In this document: positions 23,374 to 32,260 of the stretch, piece by piece | Position numbering within the stretch: the first letter of the stretch is position 1 | How the letters are laid out: each line of letters begins with the position of its first letter | Source of the DNA: an uncultured Alphaproteobacteria bacterium | GTDB taxonomy: Bacteria; Pseudomonadota; Alphaproteobacteria; HIMB59; GCA-002718135 | DNA: 64,000 bases | Assembly: GCA_902621855.1 (NCBI GenBank) | Contig: CACNNQ010000002.1 | Location: 90,731 to 154,730, forward strand | Reading direction: 5' to 3' | Position numbers and translations under genes: made by a program | Notes under the pieces: generated by a model | Database searches by the model: none | What the model was told of the DNA's origin: nothing | Seen by the model: the letters and a program-made list of their open reading frames with translations, nothing else

Positions 23374-24293
23374 TATTTTTCAGATTTTTCATTTTGAAAT
23401 AATCGATATAAAAACCACACGATATAAATATCCATTATTATAAATAATATTGTTGCAATTGCAGAACCGTATCCCATTCTGTAACTAAATAGTGCTTCTT
23501 CATACATTTTGTATGCGAGAACTGACGAACTACCCCAAGGTCCTCCTTTGGTCATAATTGCTACCATATCAAAACTTCTTAAAGCGCCTACAACTGTTAC
23601 AACAGTAGCTATAAAAGTTGCTGGCTTAAGTTGTGGAAGTATAACATACCAAAACATTTTAAAACCCATCGCACCATCAATTCTTCCAGCTTCAACTATT
23701 TCTCTGTTAACATTTGTCAGTCCAGTTAGATATATAATCATTGTATATGCGATAGATGGCCAAAAAAATGCAAAAATTATCGCGTAAGTTGCTAGAGATT
23801 CTTCAGCTAAAAATGCTATAGGTTCTAATCCTAAAGATCTAAAAACTAGGTCTAAAAAACCATATTTTGGTAAATAAAACCAAGAAAAAATTAAACCAAC
23901 TACAACTAAATTAATTACAAATGGGAAAAAAAATAGAGGTTTAATAAATTTCATTTCTTTGATGTTTTGATTTAAAAAAATTGCTAAACCTAGTCCTATA
24001 GGAATGACGAGAAGACTTAAAATTAACCACTTAATATTATTTATAATGAGAGTAGGAAATTCATAATCGTCAAAAAATAGTTCTTTATAGTTACCTAATC
24101 CAACCCACTTCCAGTTTTTAAGATCACCACTTAAACCAAGCAACCCCCTGTCCATTCCATTCCAGGAATGAAAGCTTACCCAAATAGAGTCTATTATTGG
24201 ATAGATAACATACAATAGGAAGAGGCAACTAGCTGGTGCCAAAAAGAATATCGGCGCCAATTTAATTTGATTTTTTGATATATATTTTATCAT
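23373..24293 (-). CDS. Carbohydrate ABC transporter permease, MalF/UgpA type
   Basis: This is the second permease of the CUT1 transporter, 306 residues with about six membrane helices. The EAA motif reads EAGRIDGAMGFKMFWYVILP, and TKGGPWGSSSVLAYKMYEEA is typical of MalF/UgpA proteins. The ATG at 24293 directly follows a hairpin and T-run (24294-24318), which leaves no room for an ordinary ribosome-binding site. Translation may therefore be low or depend on hairpin melting. Confidence 0.93.
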   Translation of the reverse strand: MIKYISKNQIKLAPIFFLAPASCLFLLYVIYPIIDSIWVSFHSWNGMDRGLLGLSGDLKNWKWVGLGNYKELFFDDYEFPTLIINNIKWLILSLLVIPIGLGLAIFLNQNIKEMKFIKPLFFFPFVINLVVVGLIFSWFYLPKYGFLDLVFRSLGLEPIAFLAEESLATYAIIFAFFWPSIAYTMIIYLTGLTNVNREIVEAGRIDGAMGFKMFWYVILPQLKPATFIATVVTVVGALRSFDMVAIMTKGGPWGSSSVLAYKMYEEALFSYRMGYGSAIATILFIIMDIYIVWFLYRLFQNEKSEK

Positions 24294-24300
24294 AAAAAAA

Positions 24301-24318
24301 GGCGGAAATATTTCCGCC
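24301..24318. terminator. Hairpin with T-run between binding-protein and permease genes
   Basis: GGCGGAAATATTTCCGCC is a perfect 18-base palindrome flanked by seven A on one side and TTTAATTTTT on the other. On the minus strand it reads as a GC-rich stem followed by TTTTTTT, the form of an intrinsic terminator. It lies 3' of the binding-protein gene and runs into the permease start codon. Partial termination or 3'-end protection would make binding protein more abundant than permeases. Confidence 0.8.
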
Positions 24319-24333
24319 TTTAATTTTTACAAG

Positions 24334-24355
24334 GTCTTTAGTTGGAACTAAAGAC
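24334..24355 (-). other. Second hairpin spanning the binding-protein stop codon
   Basis: The arms GTCTTTAGTT and AACTAAAGAC (minus strand) are separated by only two bases and include the final codons and TAA of the binding-protein gene. Together with the palindrome at 24301 it forms a tandem hairpin 3' end that could stabilise the upstream message. Confidence 0.55.
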
Positions 24356-25567
24356 TCTTTTTCTAGTTTTATCTAATCTAGATCTAATAGCTCCAATTCT
24401 TTCAGGCTTTACCATGAATTCTTGGAAACCTTTCATGCCATCACCATGCATATCTGGATGCGTATCTCTATCATAGAATTGAGCAATATCAGAAGCACTA
24501 CTTAGAACAGCAAAACCTTGTTGCTTAAATCTATCTGATGGTGGTGTAGCATTAGAATTTGGCGTTAGAGATCCATTATCCTCTGCCAAAGCTTTTGCTG
24601 CATCAGGATTTGCTAGGAAAGCAAGAAACTTTTTAGCATCTTCTTTGTTTTTAGCTCCACTTGGAATATGGAACGTATCTGTTGGCGCATCCTCTGCCAT
24701 ACCTACACCTTTGTAAACCATCGGAAATTGGAAATAATCTACATTATCTGCAACACCAGCATCTTCAAAGAAAGGTACTACAAAATTACCCATCAAATAC
24801 ATCGCAGCTTCACCATTAATCATAGGTGTTATAGCTTCTTGCCATGACAGTGAAGCATGGTCTTCAAGATAATATCCTGCATTGGAAAGTTCAGCCCATT
24901 TATCGAATACATCGTCAAGTCTTGGATCTTCATAACTAGCATTACCAGCCATTAAATCCATATGGAAGTTATAGCCATTAATTCTCATATTCATGTAATC
25001 AAACCATGCTGCTGCTGTCCAAAGATATTTGGTTCCTATTGTAATCGGAGTATAACCATTTTTCTTAAGCATAGCGCATACCCATTTAAACTCTTCAAAA
25101 TCTCGAGGCTCATTTAAACCAAGCTTATCAAATATATCTTTTCTATAATAAACACCCCACTGATAATAAGCATAGGGAACTCCATATTGCTTGCCATCAA
25201 CAGTTAATGAACCTTTAGATGCTGCCATTGAGTCATTCAAACCAGCACTTTCCCAAACATCAGATACATCTTCAAATAGACCTTGATCAACAAAGAATTT
25301 CATTCTGTTCCCAGCAAACCAAACAGCTATGTCTGGAGCATCAGCTTGTAAAAAGTTTCTAATTGCAACTTTATACTCTTCATGATCAAAATCATTTACT
25401 ACAACAGTTACTTCAGGATGAGCTTTATCGAAGGCATCGATAAAAGCATACATCACCTCTTTTGCTCTTGGATCTGATTGATTATTATTGATAACCAAAG
25501 TTCCAGCTAATGATACAAATGAAGTAAATAAGGTAGTCAAAACTACCCCAAAACTAAATATTTTCAT
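24338..25567 (-). CDS. Carbohydrate ABC transporter substrate-binding protein
   Basis: This is a periplasmic solute-binding protein of the CUT1 (cluster B, MalE/UgpB-like) family. I choose the ATG at 25567 rather than 25579 because GGAGGT lies just before it. The result starts MKIFSFGVVLTTLFTSFVSL, a signal peptide cleaved near Ala21. Sugar-binding-protein features include YGVPYAYYQWGVYYRKD, INGEAAMYLMGNF and FLAFLANPDAAKALAEDNG. Third positions look richer in GC than in neighbouring genes, which suits high expression. The ligand cannot be read from the sequence. Confidence 0.92.
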   Translation of the reverse strand: MKIFSFGVVLTTLFTSFVSLAGTLVINNNQSDPRAKEVMYAFIDAFDKAHPEVTVVVNDFDHEEYKVAIRNFLQADAPDIAVWFAGNRMKFFVDQGLFEDVSDVWESAGLNDSMAASKGSLTVDGKQYGVPYAYYQWGVYYRKDIFDKLGLNEPRDFEEFKWVCAMLKKNGYTPITIGTKYLWTAAAWFDYMNMRINGYNFHMDLMAGNASYEDPRLDDVFDKWAELSNAGYYLEDHASLSWQEAITPMINGEAAMYLMGNFVVPFFEDAGVADNVDYFQFPMVYKGVGMAEDAPTDTFHIPSGAKNKEDAKKFLAFLANPDAAKALAEDNGSLTPNSNATPPSDRFKQQGFAVLSSASDIAQFYDRDTHPDMHGDGMKGFQEFMVKPERIGAIRSRLDKTRKRVFSSN

Positions 25568-25583
25568 TTTACCTCCCATGAAA

Positions 25584-25589
25584 ATTATA
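25584..25589 (-). promoter_or_regulatory. Probable -10 element for the sugar-binding-protein operon
   Basis: A perfect TATAAT occurs on the minus strand 17 bases before the chosen ATG. No good -35 is visible at normal spacing (TTCTAG at 25607-25612). An imperfect inverted sequence ATCTAGAACCAGAT at 25605-25618 overlaps that position and could bind a repressor or activator. Confidence 0.4.
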
Positions 25590-25645
25590 CATATTATCTA
25601 ACATATCTAGAACCAGATAAAATAGGAAATATGGATAATTTGTAA

Positions 25646-25722
25646 TGGTGGGCCCTCAGGGACTTGAACCCCGGACCACCCCGTTATGAGCGGGGCGCTC
25701 TAACCAACTGAGCTAAGAGCCC
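25646..25722 (-). tRNA. tRNA with CAU anticodon, probably tRNA-Ile2 (lysidine-modified)
   Basis: The cloverleaf is 77 nt, with acceptor GGGCTCT pairing to AGGGCCC, D arm GCTC/GAGC, anticodon stem CCCCG/CGGGG with loop CTCATAA (anticodon CAT), T arm CGGGG-TTCAAGT-CCCTG region, discriminator A and an encoded CCA. A CAU tRNA can be initiator, elongator Met or Ile2. The GGGC/GCCC acceptor and the TGGTC variable region resemble Ile2, which TilS must modify to read AUA. Elongator Met is not excluded. It is not the initiator, since base pair 1-72 is G-C. Confidence 0.85.
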
Positions 25723-25770
25723 TGAAACTGCTAATACATCTCAATTTTGTAAGTTTCAATTAATTTATTC

Positions 25771-26598
25771 CTAGATCTGAATTTTTAAAAGATCTTTCCC
25801 AACTATTGGGTTTTTCCCAAAATCATTTCTGACGATTTTCATAAGTTTATTTTCATTGAATTTTGTTGGTACAAAATGAGTAAGGACAAGTTTTTTACAA
25901 TTGGTAATTTTTGCAATTTTACCAACTATTGTTGAGGGAGTATGATAATCTCTTACATTATGTAATGTTTTTTTTGTTCTCATTTTATTAGTTTCTTTTA
26001 TTTCTCCATCTATAAAAACTTCATGCAATAAAACGTCTGCGTTTTGTCCGAATTTCATTATATTTTCACATGGTTTAGTGTCCCCACTTATAGTTAGTTT
26101 TTTTTTATTATGGTAAAAGTTAAAACCATAAGCATATTTTACGGGTTTATGATCGACTGTAAAATATGTGATTTTTATATCTTTAATTTTAATATTTCCA
26201 AGGGATTTGAATTCTTTTACTATAATATCAAATGCTTTTATTGATGATCTTACTTCATAATTTATTCTTTGCTCTCTCTCTTTTTTCCACGCGTTCATAA
26301 TTTTTTTTATAAAGATTTTAGTTCCTGGTGGTCCATAAATTATCCATGGTTTTATTCTATAAGAATGCCATGAAGAAATTATTAATTGATATAAATCAAC
26401 TACATGATCTGAGTGAAGGTGTGTTAATAATAGAGCATCAATACTAGCACCTGATATATTTATTTGATTAAGTCTCTGTGTTACTCCAGAACCACAATCA
26501 ACTAAAATTTTTGCTTTTTTTGTAGATACTAAATTAGAAGGACCAAATCTTCTGTAATCAACACTAGGACAACCTGTTCCAAGAAGTGTTAATTCCAT
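25771..26598 (-). CDS. MBL-fold metallo-hydrolase (RNase Z/ElaC-like)
   Basis: This is a metallo-beta-lactamase-fold hydrolase. His60-x-His62-x-Asp64-His65 (THLHSDHV) is the dizinc motif; SGDTKPC and LTHFVP supply later ligands. The N-terminus ELTLLGTGCPS and 275-residue size resemble the ElaC/RNase Z group, but the RNase Z flexible arm is not obvious, so a different esterase or phosphodiesterase role is possible. Its ATG shares one base with the rpoD stop, and a tRNA gene follows after 48 bases. Confidence 0.85.
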   Translation of the reverse strand: MELTLLGTGCPSVDYRRFGPSNLVSTKKAKILVDCGSGVTQRLNQINISGASIDALLLTHLHSDHVVDLYQLIISSWHSYRIKPWIIYGPPGTKIFIKKIMNAWKKEREQRINYEVRSSIKAFDIIVKEFKSLGNIKIKDIKITYFTVDHKPVKYAYGFNFYHNKKKLTISGDTKPCENIMKFGQNADVLLHEVFIDGEIKETNKMRTKKTLHNVRDYHTPSTIVGKIAKITNCKKLVLTHFVPTKFNENKLMKIVRNDFGKNPIVGKDLLKIQI

Positions 26599-28754
26599 TA
26601 CTCATCCAAAAAAGTTTTTAATTTTCTAGCCCTAGTTGGGTGTTTTAATTTTCTTAGCGCTTTTGCTTCTATCTGTCTAATTCTCTCTCTTGTTACACTA
26701 AATTGTTGACCAACTTCTTCTAAAGTGTGATCACTATTCATTCCAATACCAAAACGCATTCTTAAAACTCTCTCTTCTCGTGGAGTAAGAGATGATAGAA
26801 TTCTTGTTGTTGTGTCTCGTAAAGAGCTTTTAACTGCTGCATCAATAGGAATCAATGCATTTTTATCTTCAATAAAATCTCCAAGTGAGCTATCTTCTTC
26901 ATCACCAACAGGGGTCTCTAAACTTATTGGTTCTTTGGCTATTTTCAGAACTTTCTTCACCTTATCAATTGGCATGTGTAAACGATCTGCAAGCTCGTTA
27001 GGAGTTGGCTCTCTACCAATTTCTGACATAATCTGCCTTGTTGTTCTTACAATTTTATTAATAGTTTCAATCATATGTACTGGTATTCGAATGGTTCTGG
27101 CTTGATCAGCTATAGATCTGGTTATTGCCTGCCTTATCCACCAGGTAGCGTATGTTGAAAATTTATAACCTCTTCTATATTCAAATTTATCTACAGCTTT
27201 CATCAAGCCAATATTTCCCTCTTGAATTAAATCTAAAAATTGTAGACCTCTATTTGTATATTTTTTAGCAATTGATATAACAAGTCTTAGGTTTGATTCT
27301 ATCATTTCTTTCTTTGCTCTATTTGCCGATCTTTCACCATTTTGTACAGTGCTGACTATTCGCCTAAATTCTGATATAGGTAATTCAGAAGCAGATTGGA
27401 TTTCTTTTATTTCTTCAACAATTTTGTTAATTTCTAAATGATTCCTATTTATAAATTTTTCCCAACTTTTATCCTTAGTAGCCAATAAATTTTGTATCCA
27501 ATTTTTCTCAAAATTAAAATTCAAATATTGCTCAATAAATGACTCTCGCTTTACACCTGCGCTAGTAGCCAATCTTAACATTTTTCCTTCTCTCAAAAGA
27601 AGTTTTTTATTTAGTTCATAAAGAGCTTCCATGAGAGCTTCAATTGTTGAAGAATTAAAATGTACCGCCTTCATTGCAGAAACCATCTCTTTTTGAACTT
27701 TTTTATATTTTTTTTCTATTGATATATAATTTTTATCATCTTTTTTTTCTGAATTTATAAGTTCACTGCTATATTTTTGTAATTTTTTGAAAAGTTTTGT
27801 TATATCGTTAAAATCTTCTAAAACTTTAGGTTTTAGTTTTTCTTCCATAGCAGCCAGAGAAACATTTAATCCTTCTTCTTCTTCATCATCCTCACTTACT
27901 TGATTTTCATCATTAGAATCAGTATTATCACTTGATTCATTTTTATCCTTATTGCTCTGATTATTATCTGAAGAAGCATTTTCAATTAACTTAAGTGTGT
28001 CCTCTAATTTATTATCAGAAATATCTGACATATCGTACGTTGCCTCCAGATCAACAATATCTCTCAATAACATTGTTCCATCCTTGATAGAGTCTTTCCA
28101 ATTTATAATTGATCTTATAGTCATTGGACTTTCACAAATTGCACCGATCATTTTTTCTCTTCCAGCCTCAATTCTTTTTGCAATAGCTATTTCGCCTTCT
28201 CTACTTAATAGTTCTACAGCGCCCATATCTCTAAGATATAATCTAACTGGATCATCAGTTTTGCCAGTTTGTTTTTTTTCTTCTTCTTCTGAATTTTCAT
28301 CAGATTTGCTGGCTTCTTTAGATATATTAATTAATTCTTTAGCTTCCTCTTCGGAGTAGATTTTAATTTTTGAAGTAATGAACAATTGTTCGAGTTTTTT
28401 TACGTTTTCCTCTAGTCTAAATCTTTTTGGAATAGATTTCTCTATTATTTTAAGAGTATATATTCCATCTATTTTATTTTTAGTAATTAGTTTTTCAAAA
28501 ATTTCTTTTATTTTATCCTCAAACGTAGACTTGGATTTTTTTATTGAAGTAATATTTTTTTTGTAATTTTTTTTATCTATTTTAGAATCAGAAGATTTAC
28601 TTATTTTTTTTTTGACTTTATTAATTAATTTTTTCTTTATTGATTTTTTTGTTGTTTTTTTATTTACTTTTGATGTTTTTTTTACAGATTTTTTTTTCGT
28701 AGTTTTCTTTACGACCTTAGAAGATTTCTTTTTAATTTTTTTCTTTTTTTTCAT
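26598..28754 (-). CDS. rpoD: RNA polymerase sigma factor RpoD (sigma-70)
   Basis: This is the primary sigma factor. Conserved region 1.2 ([17 protein letters not shown]), region 2 ([27 protein letters not shown] and the -10-binding [15 protein letters not shown], each quoted only in part: [24 protein letters not shown]), region 3 and region 4 ([15 protein letters not shown]) are intact in 718 residues. The first 65 residues are extremely rich in lysine, and an Asn/Asp/Glu/Ser stretch lies at about 255-290 in the non-conserved region. It follows dnaG by 12 bases. Confidence 0.96.
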   Translation of the reverse strand: MKKKKKIKKKSSKVVKKTTKKKSVKKTSKVNKKTTKKSIKKKLINKVKKKISKSSDSKIDKKNYKKNITSIKKSKSTFEDKIKEIFEKLITKNKIDGIYTLKIIEKSIPKRFRLEENVKKLEQLFITSKIKIYSEEEAKELINISKEASKSDENSEEEEKKQTGKTDDPVRLYLRDMGAVELLSREGEIAIAKRIEAGREKMIGAICESPMTIRSIINWKDSIKDGTMLLRDIVDLEATYDMSDISDNKLEDTLKLIENASSDNNQSNKDKNESSDNTDSNDENQVSEDDEEEEGLNVSLAAMEEKLKPKVLEDFNDITKLFKKLQKYSSELINSEKKDDKNYISIEKKYKKVQKEMVSAMKAVHFNSSTIEALMEALYELNKKLLLREGKMLRLATSAGVKRESFIEQYLNFNFEKNWIQNLLATKDKSWEKFINRNHLEINKIVEEIKEIQSASELPISEFRRIVSTVQNGERSANRAKKEMIESNLRLVISIAKKYTNRGLQFLDLIQEGNIGLMKAVDKFEYRRGYKFSTYATWWIRQAITRSIADQARTIRIPVHMIETINKIVRTTRQIMSEIGREPTPNELADRLHMPIDKVKKVLKIAKEPISLETPVGDEEDSSLGDFIEDKNALIPIDAAVKSSLRDTTTRILSSLTPREERVLRMRFGIGMNSDHTLEEVGQQFSVTRERIRQIEAKALRKLKHPTRARKLKTFLDE

Positions 28755-28766
28755 ATAATAGCGAAA

Positions 28767-30503
28767 CTATTCCTCGGTACTAATGAGATCAGCTTTAATT
28801 TTTTTCAACTCATCCCAAGAAAGTGACGAAAAGTTATTATCTAATTTATCTAGGCTTTTATTTATTTTTTTCAAATTTGAAAGTCTTGTATTAAGATTTT
28901 TGACTGAATCTTGAATTTCTAATAATGTTTCCCTAGAATCGTTATCTTTTTTACAATATGGAAATAGGTCTAAAATACTATTTTCTGATACATATTTTAG
29001 TATTTTAATATAGTTTTTTGGTATCTCATTTATTTTAATTTCATCAATTTGCATTTCTTTAATCTGATTTTTTTGAAAATAATTTATAAATTCAACTTGG
29101 TCATGATCTAACAAATTACTACTCAAAAGCAATTCAGCTAAATCATCTCTTAGATCTATGTGATTAAGATACGATACCATAAAAGAATTTATTTGTTTAG
29201 AAAGTAGATTATCTTTTATTTCTTTATTTTTTACAATTAATGTTTTTTTATTTCGAGACTTTAATTTATTAAAAAATAAATTTTTAAATTCATTTTTATA
29301 AAAGAACTTAATTTTTTTATCTTTAATAGTATCAATTATATCGTCAATATACTTATCAAATGATATTTTATCTTCCGCCTTTGATAAATCTACTGAAGAT
29401 GAAGATTGATCAAAAATAAATTTAACAATTGGTACTGGTTTTTTTAATAGTTCGATTAAGTGTTTCAAAGAACTTTTATTTATAAGACTATCAGGATCAT
29501 AATTCTTAGGAAGTTTGATAAACTGTAAATATTTGTTTGGAGATATATACTGAAGTGACATTAATGCACTTTTATAAGATGCTCGGAGACCAGCTTCATC
29601 TCCGTCAAACATTATCGTAGGCTTTTCTGCATATTTCCAAGATAACAATAACTGATTTTCAGTTAAAGCTGTTCCTAGTGGAGCAACAACTGTTTTAATA
29701 TTATTTTCATATAAGCTAATAACATCCATGTAACCTTCACAGATAAGAATATTTTTTTTTGTTCTTATGTATTCTTTCGCATTATTTAGATTATAAAGAA
29801 TGCTTCTTTTTTGAAAAAAATTACTTTCCGGGGAATTAATATATTTAGGATTTGAATTATCTAAAACTCTACCTCCAAATCCAATAACTGTATTTTTCTC
29901 ATTAGAAATTGGAAATATTAATCTCTTGTAAAAAAAATCTTTTATTTTTTTATTATTATCGATTTTTATAACATTACTTTTTAAAATATCTTTGTCAGAA
30001 AAATTATTTTTTTTTAAATGATCGTAAAGAGATGATTTAGCATTATATGAAAAACCAATTCTAAATTTTTTTATTGTATCCATGGAAATCGAACGCTTGT
30101 TTAGATAGTTCTTGCATTGGTCATTATAAAAAAGGTTATTTTCAAACCATTTTGTTGAAACTTCAAGAATTTTGAAAATATTTTCATATTCTTTATTTTG
30201 CTTTATATTTTTTTCTATAATTCTTATTCCCACTTTATTAGCTAATTCTTTAACCGCATCAGGAAAAGAATAATTGTATAGGTCAGTATAAATCGTAAAA
30301 ATATCACCCTTAGCACCACAACCAAAACAATAATAAGAACCTAAATTATCATTTATTTTACAAGACGGTGTTTTCTCTTCATGAAATGGGCAACAACACC
30401 AATAGTCATTTCCTTTTCTTATTACTTTTACTTTTTTTTCTATTTCTGTAGAAAGTTGAATTTTTGATTTTATTGCTTCAAGATCATTTTTAGTAAATGA
30501 CAT
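28767..30503 (-). CDS. dnaG: DNA primase DnaG
   Basis: DnaG synthesises RNA primers at the replication fork. The CHC2 zinc finger uses Cys38, His41, Cys59 and Cys62 (CPFHEEKTPSC to YYCFGCGAKGD). The TOPRIM domain shows LICEGYMDVISLY and MFDGDEAGLRAS. The C-terminal helicase-binding part is weakly conserved, as usual. The 578-residue length is normal. Order yqeY-dnaG-rpoD is a conserved macromolecular-synthesis arrangement in alphaproteobacteria. Its start shares one base with the yqeY stop. Confidence 0.95.
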   Translation of the reverse strand: MSFTKNDLEAIKSKIQLSTEIEKKVKVIRKGNDYWCCCPFHEEKTPSCKINDNLGSYYCFGCGAKGDIFTIYTDLYNYSFPDAVKELANKVGIRIIEKNIKQNKEYENIFKILEVSTKWFENNLFYNDQCKNYLNKRSISMDTIKKFRIGFSYNAKSSLYDHLKKNNFSDKDILKSNVIKIDNNKKIKDFFYKRLIFPISNEKNTVIGFGGRVLDNSNPKYINSPESNFFQKRSILYNLNNAKEYIRTKKNILICEGYMDVISLYENNIKTVVAPLGTALTENQLLLSWKYAEKPTIMFDGDEAGLRASYKSALMSLQYISPNKYLQFIKLPKNYDPDSLINKSSLKHLIELLKKPVPIVKFIFDQSSSSVDLSKAEDKISFDKYIDDIIDTIKDKKIKFFYKNEFKNLFFNKLKSRNKKTLIVKNKEIKDNLLSKQINSFMVSYLNHIDLRDDLAELLLSSNLLDHDQVEFINYFQKNQIKEMQIDEIKINEIPKNYIKILKYVSENSILDLFPYCKKDNDSRETLLEIQDSVKNLNTRLSNLKKINKSLDKLDNNFSSLSWDELKKIKADLISTEE

Positions 30504-30958
30504 TATTTACCTAAACTATCTTTAGCAATTTTTCCTGCTACTCCCATATCAATTTCACCCAAATAATTAGATTTAATAATATTCATTAATTTTCCCATAT
30601 CTTTGATTGATGAAAAATTATTCTCTTTTATAACTGTTTCAATAATAACCTTCGTTTCATTTTCACTTTTTTGATCAGGTAAAAAACTTTCTATCACAAT
30701 GATTTCAGCTTTTTCTTTATCAATTAGATCTTGTCGATTCGCTTTTTCAAAGGCCTCTATGGAATCTTTTCTCTGTTTAACCAAACTTTGTAATATATTT
30801 AGCACATCTCCATCCATGAGGTTTTCTTGCTTTCCTCTTAATGCTATTTGCTTATCTTTAATTGCACTTCTTACAAGTCTTAACGTATTTATTGAATTGC
30901 TGTCTTTTTCTTTAATTGAATTCTTATATTTTTCGTCTATTTTATTTATTAAATTCAT
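30503..30958 (-). CDS. yqeY: GatB/YqeY domain protein
   Basis: This is a 151-residue protein of the YqeY family, related to the tail domain of GatB in tRNA-dependent amidotransferase. Signatures are TLRLVRSAIKDKQI, VKQRKDSIEAFEKANRQDL, FLPDQKSENE and the C-terminal GKIAKDSLGK. Function is not established; tRNA interaction is assumed from GatB. It heads the dnaG-rpoD run and diverges from carA. Confidence 0.9.
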   Translation of the reverse strand: MNLINKIDEKYKNSIKEKDSNSINTLRLVRSAIKDKQIALRGKQENLMDGDVLNILQSLVKQRKDSIEAFEKANRQDLIDKEKAEIIVIESFLPDQKSENETKVIIETVIKENNFSSIKDMGKLMNIIKSNYLGEIDMGVAGKIAKDSLGK

Positions 30959-31036
30959 TTAGTTTTCTTACTCCTAATATCAATTTTTTATTATTAATAT
31001 ACTAATATAATTCTTCTTATTAATTTCAACTAATCC

Positions 31037-31065
31037 TTGACTAGGCAAGTATAAATGCCTAGTAG
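31037..31065 (+). promoter_or_regulatory. Possible carA promoter with an inverted repeat
   Basis: TTGACT at 31037-31042 is followed after 17 bases by a weak TAGTAG (31060-31065). An inverted repeat CTAGGC (31041-31046)/GCCTAG (31057-31062) fills the spacer, where a regulator could block RNA polymerase. If this promoter is real, the carA start at 31055 would be untranscribed, supporting the start at 31091. Confidence 0.35.
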
Positions 31066-31090
31066 ATATCATTTTGCTTCAACAAAAATA

Positions 31091-32260
31091 ATGGAAGTTA
31101 TAAAAAAAAACTATCTTCAAAATAATAAAACTGCAGCTTTGGTATTGGAAAATGGTGAAATTCTTTTAGGTTATGGATTAGGGATACAAAAAGCTGTTAT
31201 TGGAGAGTTATGCTTCAATACATCTCAAACTGGTTATCAAGAAGCATTATCTGATCCCTCATATGCAAAGCAAATAATTACATTTACTTTTCCACATATT
31301 GGAATTGTAGGTACAAATCAAGATGATCAAGAGTCAAAAAAAATCTACGCTGATGCTTGTATTATAAATCAACCATTATCAGAATATTCAAATTGGAGAG
31401 CTGAAAGTGATTTGAATACATATTTTTTAAAAAATAAGATTCCATGCATTTACGGAATTGATACTAGATACTTAACGAAGAAATTATCAATAGAAGGGGC
31501 AAAAAAAGCAGCAGTTATTCACTTTGGAGAAGGTGAAAATAAAATTGAAAAAATTAAAACTCAACTAAATGAGTGGAAAGGTCTTCAAAATTTAGATTTA
31601 GCTGGAATAGTATCGACAGAGCAAAACTATAATTGGAAAAAAGGAATATGGAAAAGTAATAAATCAATAAAAAGACAATTCAAATATAATGTCACATGTT
31701 TAGACTTTGGAGTCAAAAATAACATTTTAAGAAATCTAAATGAATTTAATCTGAACCCAACTGTATTAAACTTATTTTCTAGCTATGAAGAAATAATAGA
31801 AACTAATCCCTTAGGAATTTTTTTATCAAATGGCCCTGGTGATCCTTATGCCACAGGTAGTAAAATAGTTGATGTAATTAAAAAATTAATTGATGATAAA
31901 ATTCCAATATTTGGAATATGTCTCGGGCATCAAATTTTAGGATTGGCATTAAATGCAAAAACTAAAAAAATGTTTCAGGGTCACAGAGGTTCAAACCACC
32001 CCGTCAAAAATCTTACAACTGGAATTGTTGAAATTACTTCACAAAATCATGGTTTTGAAGTTGATAGAGATAGTTTTACCAGAGATATAATTGAAACTCA
32101 TGTTTCACTATTTGACGGGAGCAATGAAGGTTTAAGACATAAACATTTGCCAGTATTTAGTGTTCAATATCATCCAGAGGCGTCGCCTGGTCCACATGAT
32201 AGTCATTATTTGTTTGAAGAATTTTATAATCTTATTGAGAAAAATGCCAAAAAGAACTGA
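31091..32260 (+). CDS. carA: Carbamoyl-phosphate synthase small subunit
   Basis: CarA is the glutaminase subunit supplying ammonia to CarB for carbamoyl phosphate, used in arginine and pyrimidine synthesis. The frame opens at 31055, but the ATG at 31091 gives a family-length N-terminus before [10 protein letters not shown]. The class I amidotransferase triad is visible: Cys in [11 protein letters not shown], and His and Glu in [11 protein letters not shown]. Length is 389 residues. It overlaps carB by 17 bases. Confidence 0.95.
   Translation: MEVIKKNYLQNNKTAALVLENGEILLGYGLGIQKAVIGELCFNTSQTGYQEALSDPSYAKQIITFTFPHIGIVGTNQDDQESKKIYADACIINQPLSEYSNWRAESDLNTYFLKNKIPCIYGIDTRYLTKKLSIEGAKKAAVIHFGEGENKIEKIKTQLNEWKGLQNLDLAGIVSTEQNYNWKKGIWKSNKSIKRQFKYNVTCLDFGVKNNILRNLNEFNLNPTVLNLFSSYEEIIETNPLGIFLSNGPGDPYATGSKIVDVIKKLIDDKIPIFGICLGHQILGLALNAKTKKMFQGHRGSNHPVKNLTTGIVEITSQNHGFEVDRDSFTRDIIETHVSLFDGSNEGLRHKHLPVFSVQYHPEASPGPHDSHYLFEEFYNLIEKNAKKN

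Noticed and set aside
32160..32243. N-terminal extension of carB
   Set aside because: It lies inside carA; the conserved CarB start is at 32244.
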